This document shows, one piece after another, positions 1 to 7,921 of a stretch of DNA of 64,000 nt. Source of the DNA: Candidatus Caldilinea saccharophila (GTDB taxonomy: Bacteria > Chloroflexota > Anaerolineae > Caldilineales > Caldilineaceae); contig JADJVW010000028.1 of NCBI GenBank assembly GCA_016710365.1, forward strand, positions 53,457-117,456, in the 5' to 3' direction. A model generated the notes under the pieces. It searched no databases, had not been told where the DNA came from, and was given only the letters and a program-made list of their open reading frames with translations. Positions within the stretch are counted from its first letter, which is position 1; each line of letters opens with the position of its first letter. A program made the position numbers and the translations under genes.

Positions 1-1566
1 TGCGCCACAGGTCATCGGCCTGCGCCAGCCGCTGCGCCACCACCGGCTCCAACGCGGTGTCGAGCAGATTCTCCACCAGCGGCGTGGGCGTGTAGTGGCT
101 GCCGGTCGTCTTGCGCTCCGACCCCGCGCCAAGCGTGAGGGCAAAGGTGCGCGCGGCCAGGTTGACCGCCGGGTGCAGCTCGAGCAGCGACTCGTAGATG
201 CTGCCCAACTCCTCGGAGTCGAGGTTGCGATAGTCGACCGGACGGCGCACCCCGTTCTCCACGGTCAGCGAGAGCGCCCGGATCGCGGTCAGCAGGGCTT
301 GGTTGGTCAGTTCGGCGGCGTCCAGATCGGGCGTGGCGCGCGGAAAAGAGGAAGCTGCCCAACCCCGGCACGCCCAGCCCGGCGTAGCCCTCGCGCAGCA
401 GCGCAAAGAGCAGCCGCACCTGGCAGTAAAGATCGCTGTGCGGGCTGCCGCGCACCGCACCCGCCAGCTCGCGCACGCGGCGCAACGAGTAATAGGCGTC
501 ATAGCGCCGGCGCGTCTCCGGCGTCACATCGGGCAGCAGGAGCAGGTCGCGCTCTTCGGCCACAAAGAGAAAGATCAGCCGGTAGACCAGCCGCCGCAGT
601 TGCTGGTAGTAGGCCTGCGTGCTCAGCTCGCCACTTTGCAGCCGTGTCCGCAGCGTCTGGTTGGCCCCTTGCGCCACGAAACCACTGCCCAGCGCCGTAA
701 TCGCCTCGGCCACGCCCTCGCGCAGCGCGTCCATGGCCCGCGTCCCCTGCTCGGCGGCAAGTTTGGACCAGCGTTCGAGCCAGGAAGAAGCGATAGCGAG
801 ATTGAGAGATTGGCGATTGGGTGTCGTCGCTGCCGACTTCGTCATCTTCTGCGCGGAGATCTCGCTCGTCGCCAAACTCCAATCTCCCAGTCTCTAAATC
901 TCCCAATCTCTCCACCCGACTCTGATGGCAGGCCAGCCACAGCAGCGCAAACTCCGCATAGAGTTCGCCGCTCATCATGCTTTCGAGGTCGAATTCGACA
1001 TAGGCGGCGCGGCGCAGGCTGGCATTGTCGCGCAGGATGCGCAGTTGCAGCCCGTTGCTGATCAGCCCCCACGTGTAGCGCCGCGAGCGGTTGAGCAGTT
1101 CCTGCATCATGCTGTGCGGGCTGCGCTTGAGCTGCGTGGCGACCGCGCTGCGCTGGTCCAGCGCCTGGCGGAAGGTGACCAGGTGGATCGGCGTCTGCTC
1201 CCACACGTGACTGACAGGGTAAGTCGTGCCGTCGTCGCTCTGAAGCCCGCCGCGCTGAAGCTGCAGGCGGCCATAGCCCAGTTCCTGAAAGAGCACGAGC
1301 AGCCAGCGCTCGCGCGTCAGCGTGGTGCCCGTGTCCGTCTCCGGCAGCTTGCGCCGCTGATCGTCGAAGCTCAGCCACGCGCCCAGGCAGCGGTTCCATG
1401 CCCGGTTGATCGCCTCGTTGAGCCGCTCGCCCGGCAGAAGGTGATAGTCTTCCGGGCGCAGCCCCTCGACCGCGCGGCCATCGGCGATGCGCTGCAGCAG
1501 GTCGGCGGGCAGCAGGCCGCCTTCAGTTTTGACGGTGGTAAAGGAGGATCGGGCTATGGTTTGCAT
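1..1566 (-). CDS. Eco57I/DrmMI-like adenine DNA methyltransferase, N-terminal part, frameshifted, runs off the left edge
   Basis: Read from ATG at 1566, the first ~230 residues form the N-terminal region seen in Eco57I-like (type IIG, BREX PglX and DISARM DrmMI-like) N6-adenine methyltransferases; YTWGLISNGLQLRILRDN is the clearest stretch. The frame breaks near 785, where the reading moves to one carrying EQGTRAMDALREGVAEAI and FLFVAEERDLLLL. It breaks again near 345 into a frame with DLDAAELTNQALL and GSHYTPTPLVENLL, the conserved lead-in to the SAM-binding core. The catalytic NPPY motif would lie beyond position 1. A low-complexity patch sits at the first break. The likely role is host DNA methylation paired with the helicases at 4164-10394. 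Family call is firm; subfamily is inference. Confidence 0.8.
775..925. repeat. Low-complexity CAATCTC/CTCCCAATC patch inside the methyltransferase gene
   Basis: The plus strand holds repeated words such as GAGATTGAGAGATTGG and CTCCAATCTCCCAGTCTC. It lies where homologues carry ordinary helical sequence, and the frameshift falls in the same place. Similar words (AATCTCTCAATCTCC, CCCAATCTCG) occur at 57117-57150 upstream of hoxU, so this looks like a dispersed simple repeat that has entered a coding region. Confidence 0.55.
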
Positions 1567-1598
1567 GTTGCTATCACTTTATGCTAGCATTTAATCAA

Positions 1599-1853
1599 AT
1601 GAACTCTGCTCAACGTGGAACGCTTGAGGCGATTTTCGCCAACCCGACCCCCTCGAATCTGGCCTGGCGTCAAATCGAAGGGCTGTTTGTGGCCTTGGGC
1701 GCACAGATCATCGAAGGACGCGGATCACGCGTGCGCTTTGAGCTCAACGGAGTGATTGCCTCGTTTCACCGCCCGCATCCGCACAAAAAGGCAAAGCCCT
1801 ACCAGGTCCGCGACGCACGTGAGTTTTTGATTCAAGCAGGCATCCGACCATGA
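1599..1853 (+). CDS. hicA: HicA-family mRNA interferase toxin
   Basis: Small (84 aa from ATG 1599) protein of the HicA/YcfA family, a double-stranded-RBD-like fold that cleaves mRNA when free of its antitoxin. Visible family features are MNSAQRGTLEAIF at the start, the GRGSRVRFEL strand, the basic FHRPHPHKKAK segment and the C-terminal helix REFLIQAGI. An upstream ATG at 1581 is in frame, but homologues of this subfamily begin at the MNS start, so I place the start at 1599. Neither start has a good Shine-Dalgarno. The stop overlaps the hicB start as ATGA. The gene is divergent from the methyltransferase with almost no intergenic space. Confidence 0.85.
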   Translation: MNSAQRGTLEAIFANPTPSNLAWRQIEGLFVALGAQIIEGRGSRVRFELNGVIASFHRPHPHKKAKPYQVRDAREFLIQAGIRP

Positions 1854-2188
1854 ACATGATGACGTATAAGGGTTATGTCGCCCGAATCGAGTACAGCGCC
1901 GACGACAACACATTTGTAGGCCATATCGCCGGTATTCGCGATGTCGTCGGCTTCCACGGCGAGAGTGTCAACGAACTACGCGCCGCCTTCGAAGAAGCGG
2001 TGGACGACTATTTGGAAACGTGCGAAAAATTGGGACGGCGGCCGCAGAAACCTTACTCCGGCAAAATCATGCTGCGCGTCGATCCAGGTATCCATGCCCG
2101 CGCCGCTGCTCTCGCCGAGGCGCAAGGCAAGAGCCTCAATGCGTGGGCGCAGGAAGTCCTGCAAGACGCAGTTGCTGCGGGCAACTGA
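1850..2188 (+). CDS. hicB: HicB-family antitoxin
   Basis: 112-aa partner of hicA, four-base overlap implying translational coupling. Residues ~1-60 are the partly degenerate RNase H-like HicB fold (GYVARIEYSADDNTFVGHI, then EAVDDYLETC). Residues ~70-110 form a ribbon-helix-helix DNA-binding domain (IMLRVDPGIHARAAALAE, KSLNAWAQEVLQDA), which normally represses the hicAB promoter. It neutralises HicA by binding. The repeat array begins 11 bases after the stop. Confidence 0.88.
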   Translation: MNMMTYKGYVARIEYSADDNTFVGHIAGIRDVVGFHGESVNELRAAFEEAVDDYLETCEKLGRRPQKPYSGKIMLRVDPGIHARAAALAEAQGKSLNAWAQEVLQDAVAAGN

Positions 2189-2198
2189 ATTGTCCATA

Positions 2199-2717
2199 GT
2201 AGGTGCGGTCTGTGACCGCACATCCACCCTCGTCCTCGCAGACAATCCCGTGCGGTCTGTGACCGCACCTACGCCACTTCCACCCCTGTGGGTGCGGTCA
2301 CAGACCGCACATTCACCCTCGTCCTCGCAGACAATCCCGTGCGGTCTGTGACCGCACCTACGCCACTTCCATCCCTGTAGGTGCGGTCTGTGACCGCACA
2401 TCCACCCTCGTCCTTGCAGACAATCCCGTGCGGTCAAAGACCGCACCTACGCCACTTCCACCCCTGTAAGTGCGATCTGTGACCGCACATCCACCCTCGT
2501 CCTCGCAGACAATCCCGTGCGGTCTGTGACCGCACCTACGCCACTTCCATCCCTGTAGGTGCGGTCTGTGACCGCACATCCACCCTCGTCCTTGCAGACA
2601 ATCCCGTGCGGTCTGTGACCGCACCTACGCCACTTCCACCCCTGTGGGTGCGGTCTGTGACCGCACATTCACCCTCGTCCTCGCAGACAATCCCGTGCGG
2701 CCTCAGGCCGCACCGAC
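2199..2717. repeat. REP-like palindrome array A1, six units of 89 bp
   Basis: Unit heads start at 2199, 2288, 2377, 2466, 2555 and 2644, an exact 89-bp period. Each unit has two palindromes (GTAGGTGCGGTCTGTGACC... and CGTGCGGTCTGTGACCGCAC...CTAC) separated by near-identical spacers (CATCCACCCTCGTCC and CGCCACTTCCA). Units differ by a few bases, including loop inversions CTGTG/CACAG. The last palindrome reads GTGCGGCCTCAGGCCGCAC. No protein-coding signal here; open frames are by-products of the repeat. Confidence 0.95.
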
Positions 2718-2725
2718 GAAGACCA

Positions 2726-3262
2726 TTACTCGCCAAATTGATGGGCACTGGAAAGCTTTTCAGTGTCTTTCAGCACATCTGGCAACGACCATCCCCAATG
2801 AAGCGGATAGGCGCCGCGCTTCTGCCATTCACAATAGCTGGAATGCAGCCAGGCTTCCGGGCGGGTCACGAGCTTGTGATGCACTGGATTATAGTGGATG
2901 TAGCCGAGATGATTCTGTAAATCCTGCTCATCGCGAATGACATGATCCCAAAAGCTCTTTTGCCAGAAATGCATCGATCCAGCCACACCAATCATTTGTT
3001 TATATTCGCGAGTGAAATTGTATTTCAGTGAGTGCATTACATCACTGAACGTACTGCTTGCGGTAGTGCGAATCAACAAGTGAAAATGATCGGGTAAAAA
3101 CACACAGGCAACCATCACAAAAGGATGTAACTCTTTCACATTGCGAAGCACGGTGCGAAGCAAGAGCACATAACGTTCCTCTTGAAAAATCGGCTCTCGC
3201 CGGTCTACCACCTGAGTCAAAAACACCATCGCATTAGGAACATAATAGCGTTGAACATTCAT
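2726..3262 (-). CDS. REP-associated tyrosine transposase (RAYT, Y1_Tnp family)
   Basis: 178 aa from ATG 3262; sequence upstream of this in the same frame comes from the repeat, which decides the start. It carries the HUH motif in LPDHFHLLIRT (around residue 70) and the family's C-terminal block LGYIHYNPVHHKLV with the candidate catalytic tyrosine. RAYTs are single-copy, Y1-type single-strand endonucleases that bind and cut REP palindromes with a 5' GTAG foot. The gene sits exactly between two arrays of GTAGGTGCGG... palindromes, the expected arrangement for a RAYT and its own REP family. Both motif blocks are intact, so it could be active. Confidence 0.9.
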   Translation of the reverse strand: MNVQRYYVPNAMVFLTQVVDRREPIFQEERYVLLLRTVLRNVKELHPFVMVACVFLPDHFHLLIRTTASSTFSDVMHSLKYNFTREYKQMIGVAGSMHFWQKSFWDHVIRDEQDLQNHLGYIHYNPVHHKLVTRPEAWLHSSYCEWQKRGAYPLHWGWSLPDVLKDTEKLSSAHQFGE

Positions 3263-3274
3263 GATCGCCCCGTA

Positions 3275-4168
3275 GTAGGTGCGGCCTGTGGCCGCACTCT
3301 CTCCCCACACCTGCTCCACCCCGCCGCAAGGCCCGTGCGGTCACAGACCGCACCTACCACGGACACCTTGCTGCAAATCCTGTGCGGCGCCCGTAGGTGC
3401 GGCCACAGGCCGCACTCTCTCCCCCCACACCTGCTCCGCCCCGCCGCAAGGCCCGTGCGGTCTGTGACCGCACCTACCACGGACACCTTGCTGCAAATCC
3501 TGTGTGGCGCCCGTAGGTGCGGCCTGCGGCCCTCTCCCCCACCTACTCCCACCCCCGCCGCAAAGGCCGGTGGTCACAGACCGCACCTACCCGGACACCT
3601 TGCCCCAAATCCTGTGGCGGCCAGGTGCGGCCTGTGGCCCACTCTCTCCCCCCACCTGCTCCACCCCGCCGAAGGCCTGTGGTCACACCGCACCTACCCC
3701 GGACACCTTGCTCAAATCCTGTGCGGCCCCGGGGGTGCGGCCTGTGGCCACCCCTCCCCCACACCTGCTCCACCCCCGCAAGGCCCGTGCGGTCACAGAC
3801 CGCACCTACCACGGACACCTTGCCGCAAATCCTGTGCGGCGCCCGTAGGTGCGGCCACAGGCCGCACTCTCTCCCCCCACACCTGCTCCGCCCCGCCGCA
3901 AGGCCCGTGCGGTCTGTGACCGCACCTACCACGGACACCTTGCTGCAAATCCTGTGTGGCGCCCGTAGGTGCGGCCACAGGCCGCACTCTCTCCCCACAC
4001 CTGCTCCACCCCGCCGCAAGGCCCGTGCGGTCACAGACCGCACCTACCACGGACACCTTGCTGCAAATCCTGTGTGGCGCCCGTAGGTGCGGCCTGTGGC
4101 CGCACTCTCTCCCCCCACACCTGCTCCACCCCGCCGCAAGGCCCGTGCGGTCACAGACCGCACCTACG
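3275..4168. repeat. REP-like palindrome array A2, eight units of ~118-120 bp
   Basis: Heads at about 3275, 3393, 3513, 3623, 3734, 3844, 3964 and 4083. Each unit pairs a GTAGGTGCGGCC...GGCCGCAC palindrome and a CGTGCGGTC...GACCGCACCTAC palindrome with spacers CTCTCTCCCC-CACACCTGC and CACGGACACCTTGC. Units 3-5 (3513-3780) have lost bases in GC-rich runs, from decay or sequencing error. The final palindrome overlaps the stop codon of the helicase gene at 4164. Confidence 0.93.
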
Positions 4169-6996
4169 GGAACTGCGGCAACAACACGAATATTCCTAAC
4201 ACATCCACCGGTAACTGCGCCCGCACGTCATAGCGCAGCCCCGTCTGCCGGCTGGCGATGCGCACGCGACGGTGCGCTTCCAGCAGTTCCTCGGCGCGTT
4301 CGACCGCGAGCTGGTCGATGTGCGTGCGGATGTGGCCGATGCCGGCTGTCACCTGCCCCACAAAGTTGGTCGCCTGCTGTGGTGCAATGTTGCCTGCCGG
4401 CTCGGCGCGCAACAACATCTCAGCCTCATCCTGCGACAACCAGAATGCCGCCTCCGGCGCACCCTCGAAGGCGGCCAGCATGCACTCTTCGGCCAGCATC
4501 TGATCTTCCTCGCTGCCTCGCCTGGTAATCAAGTGATGGCGCAGCCGCAAGAGCAGCAGCGTCGTCCGCTTCGTGACGGCGCGCGTGCGCATGGCGCCGC
4601 TGCGCCGGGCGCGGCCGCCCAGCAACGGGTCGAGCGCCGTGTCCACCACGTAAGAGGCCAACCCCTCGACAAAGGGATGGGTGCGGCTGAGGTAGCTTAC
4701 AGCGTCAGGTACAGGCAGTTCAAAGCGCGCGGCAATCGTCGCTTCGCCGCCGGCGACCTCGCGTAAAACCCCGCCGGGAAGCATCAACGTCACGCCACCG
4801 GTCGCCTGATCAGGCAGCGCTGTCCCGTCGTGCAGGCGAACGGCGTTGATGACGAATTCCTCGACATCGACGCCGACCCCGATGGCGCTGCGCATGGCTG
4901 CCCACTCCTCCGCCACCTCGCGCGCGTCGAGCGTGGCCTGGGCAAAGAGCGTGCGCGAGAGCTTCTCCTTCTCCGTTGCGTTGTCCCACTGTGTGTTGAA
5001 AGCCGCCAGTTGCGCACCGCCGAACTCACTGTCTACATCGAGAAATGAAAGCTGCCCGCCGCCGCTGATTCTGTCGCCACGCAGCATCATGCCCTGCATC
5101 AGCGTCTGCACGACCTCGTTGGTCGTGGCCGGCACCGGCACCGAGATGCCGAGCGAGTTGCGAATCGTGCGATGCTTGCGCAACAGCACCTCCAGCACGA
5201 CGCCGTCGATCTGGTTGTCAACGCCGTAATAGGTCAGTGTACGCACGGTGGGGCTGGGCTGGCCATAGCGGTCGACGCGACCCTCGCGCTGCTCGTGGCG
5301 CGTCGGGTTCCAGCTCAGGTCGTAGTGCATCACTGCGTTGAAGTGATCCTGCAGGTTGACGCCCTCGCTAAGGCAATCCGTGGCGACCAGCACCCGCCTG
5401 GGAAACTCGCCAAGCTGCGCCACGCGCACTTCACGTTCGGCGGGCGGAAGCTGGCCGGTGACGGCCGCCACCTCCACTGTGCGCGGCAGCGCCTTGCGCA
5501 GTTCCTCGGCCACGTACTCCGCCGTGGCAATGAAGCGGCAGAAGAGGATCGGGTGAAAGCCATCCTTGATCAGTTCGGCAATCAGTTCGGTCGCCCTCTT
5601 CAACTTGGCATCGTACGCCGGCCCCTTGAGTGCGTCGGCGCGCCGCGCCAGGGCCAACAGGCGGTCGCGCTCCGAACCGCCGCTATCATCGTCTTCCTGG
5701 CTGCCTGGCGTCACGTCGAGATACTCGTCGGCATCCACGTCGTCCAGGTCGAGCACCGAACGTTCACCGGCCACATTAACCTCGTCGGCGGTGGCGGCCT
5801 CCACCGTGACCGAGCGGGCGCGCAGCGTGGCTGCGGCGGCCGCGGGGCTGCTCGCCAGGCTGCGCAGCAGCGCCAACACCGACCACCAGCGGATGCGCTG
5901 CTCGCGCTTGCCGCCGCTGGCGTCGGTCACCCGCTCGCGGGCATAGCGCAGCGCAGCCTCAAAGAGCCGGCGGTATTCGTCGCTCAGCGTGTAGGCGGCG
6001 TCGCGTTCCTCACGCGCCGGGAAGGGCGTGTCGGCATCCATGAAGGCGCGCACATCGGCGCGGCGGCGCTGCACCAGGTGGGCCGCCACATCACGGCGGC
6101 GGCGTTCGTTCGCCTGCCCGGCCAGGTTCTCGGGCAGATTCTCGAAGTCTCTGCGCAGCAAGGTAAGCAGCGAGCGAAACGCCCCCTCGTCGCCGCTGAG
6201 GCGTCGCCGTGACCAGCACCAGGTGGCGGTCAGGGTCGGCGGCTAAGCCCTCCAACAACTGGTGGCGCAGATGGCGGCCGCTACGCTGGTCGTGCGAAAA
6301 CGCGCACGTGTGCGCCTCATCGACGATCACAAATTCGGGACAGGTGCGGATGAACTCGTCGCGGTAGCGGCTGGACTTGATAAACTCAGTCGACACCACG
6401 ACAAAAGGATAGAGGTCAAAGAGCGATTGGCCGGCCGCGGTGTTGCGTTCCAGCCGCGTCACCGTACTTGGCAACACCAGCTCGGCATCGATGTGAAACT
6501 TTTCGCGCAGCTCCGTCTGCCACTGCTCGGCCAGATGTGGCGGGCAGAGCACGGCCATGCGCCGAATCTCGCCACGGTCGAACAACTCGCGTGCGATGAG
6601 ACATGCCTCAACGGTCTTGCCGACGCCTACATCGTCAGCGATCAACATGCGGACAGGGTCGAGCTTGAGCGCCATGAGCAGCGGGACAAGCTGGTAGGGT
6701 CGTGGCTCGACGGCGATGCGCGCCGCCGAGCGGAACGGCCCCGCACCGGCGCGGAAGCTCAGCCGCACGGCATCGCGCAGCAGGCGGCACGAGAGATAGT
6801 CGCCAGGCTGCGCGGGGTCGGGCAGGTCGAACGCGGCTGGCTCGACCGCATCTCCCTCCAGCGGCAGATAGATGCCGGCCACCTCACGCTCCGTGCCGCC
6901 CAGCGGGCGGAGCACCAGCAGATCTTCGTTCGATTCAGGCAGGACAACCCATTCGCGTCCACGCGCTTTGACCAGGGAACCGACAGCGTAAGACAT
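4164..6996 (-). CDS. SNF2-family (DrmD-like) helicase/translocase, one frameshift
   Basis: About 945 aa when the two frames are joined near 6195. N-terminal frame: Walker A DDVGVGKT (residues ~121-128), DEAH box in FVIVDEAHT (~226-229), motif III VTATP. C-terminal frame: RRDFENLPENLAG, helicase C with ILFCRFIATAEYVAEEL, VLVATDCLSEGVNLQ and HEQREGRVDRYGQ. This is a superfamily 2 SNF2/RapA-like DNA translocase of the kind found in DISARM class 1 (drmD) and related defence clusters. Its ATG overlaps the NADAR stop as TGATG, so the genes are translationally coupled. The frameshift falls in ACGCCTCAGCGG. The stop codon TAG is inside the last palindrome of array A2; the protein's end (LGIFVLLPQFP) looks close to natural. 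Confidence 0.85.
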
Positions 6997-7436
6997 CAGC
7001 GTGCTCTCAATTCTGCTCTGACCTGCATCAGCAATTCTCCCAGCCGGTTCATGCCTGAACCGTCGCCGCCGTCCCCCCAGTAGTTATCGCGATGGGTGTG
7101 CTCCACCAGCAGCGCGTCATCCGTTTCGAGCAATTGGGCGCGCAGCACTGGGTGTTGGGTGAATTTGGCGCGCAGGGCCGTCAACATCACCGCGTCGCGC
7201 ACGGCTTGCCAGTCGCTGCGTAAGCCCCTGTCATCCACCCAGGCAATCTGCTTGGCAATGTCGGGCGTAGACGCCGCGCGAATGGCGGCCTGGCGGGCTG
7301 GGTCGGCGAATTTCTGCGCCTGATAGTAATGTTCGGTCGTTGGCCAGGTGCAGCCATCGATTTCGATGGGCGCGGCGAAGAAATTGGAAAGATAGCCATA
7401 GGCATCCGCAGCCGCGTAAAATGTAATGGTGTTCAT
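6996..7436 (-). CDS. NADAR-family protein (YbiA-like N-glycosidase fold, DUF1768)
   Basis: 146 aa with every hallmark of the NADAR family: YGYLSNFFAAPIEIDG, WPTTEHYYQAQKF, a mid-protein DWQAVRDAVM and the C-terminal NYWGDGGDGSGMNRLGELL. Members hydrolyse N-glycosidic bonds: YbiA acts on riboflavin-pathway intermediates, and others remove ADP-ribose from guanine in DNA as antitoxins of DarT1-type toxins. Start ATG overlaps the upstream stop by four bases and its stop overlaps the SNF2 ATG, so it is embedded in the helicase operon and probably acts with it. No DarT-like toxin is visible in the window. Substrate is unknown; a role in defence or in reversing a DNA modification is inference from context. 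Confidence 0.9.
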   Translation of the reverse strand: MNTITFYAAADAYGYLSNFFAAPIEIDGCTWPTTEHYYQAQKFADPARQAAIRAASTPDIAKQIAWVDDRGLRSDWQAVRDAVMLTALRAKFTQHPVLRAQLLETDDALLVEHTHRDNYWGDGGDGSGMNRLGELLMQVRAELRAR

Positions 7437-7921
7437 CTATCACCGTCCATCTCACCCAACAACCAGGCGTAACGCCGCGCCACCTCCGGCCAGGCAGCCT
7501 GTTCCTTCGGGAAGCGCACCACCGAATACCCGGCATCTTCCAGACAGCGGTTGATGGCCGCGTCCTTTGCGGCGATATCGGCGTAGGTGTGGTGTTTGCC
7601 GTCAATGAAGATCGCCGCGCTGCCGTCGCTGTAATAGAAATCGGTCACCGTGTTGCAGGTCTCGAGGCGCTGCTGCGCCTTGTCCGGCAGGCGCAGGTTG
7701 GCGCGATCCAGGAAATCGAGCCAATCGCGCTCCAGGTCACTCTGGCAGAGACGCGACAATCGATCGATATGCTCGGAACGCGATACAGCAACCGGGCTGG
7801 CCGTCACCCTGCTTCCTGCAAGTTCGTTCAGCAAGTCAACGATCTTGGTGCGGTCAAGCATTGCATGATCGGGCTGATTGCTGCATAGCTCATCAGGCAG
7901 TCGTAACAGGCTGCCTCGCAC
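7433..7921 (-). CDS. PD-(D/E)XK nuclease domain (Vsr/DUF559-like), probably the frameshifted C-terminus of the DUF1998 helicase
   Basis: The open frame starts at a GTG (7921) or ATG (7861). Residues ~90-160 read TDFYYSDGSAAIFIDGKHH...AAINRCLEDAGYSVVRFPKEQ, the DUF559/Vsr pattern of acidic and lysine residues before a helix and a late VRF strand. The N-terminus SNQPDHAMLDRTKIVDLL is what normally follows the CYDCLLSY motif at the end of DUF1998 proteins, and ACYDCLMSY is encoded in another frame just upstream (about 7889-7915). I therefore think this is not a free-standing protein but the tail of the gene at 7893-10394. Stop overlaps the NADAR start by four bases. Confidence 0.75.
   Translation of the reverse strand: MRGSLLRLPDELCSNQPDHAMLDRTKIVDLLNELAGSRVTASPVAVSRSEHIDRLSRLCQSDLERDWLDFLDRANLRLPDKAQQRLETCNTVTDFYYSDGSAAIFIDGKHHTYADIAAKDAAINRCLEDAGYSVVRFPKEQAAWPEVARRYAWLLGEMDGDR

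Noticed and set aside
2199..2717. CRISPR-like array
   Set aside because: Spacers are identical between units and the repeats are palindromes in pairs; no cas genes. It is a REP array.
3182..4086. Several repetitive ORFs (CGHRPHLP..., RPVRSQTAPTT...) over array A2
   Set aside because: By-products of the ~119-bp repeats; frames change between units and have no protein-like composition.
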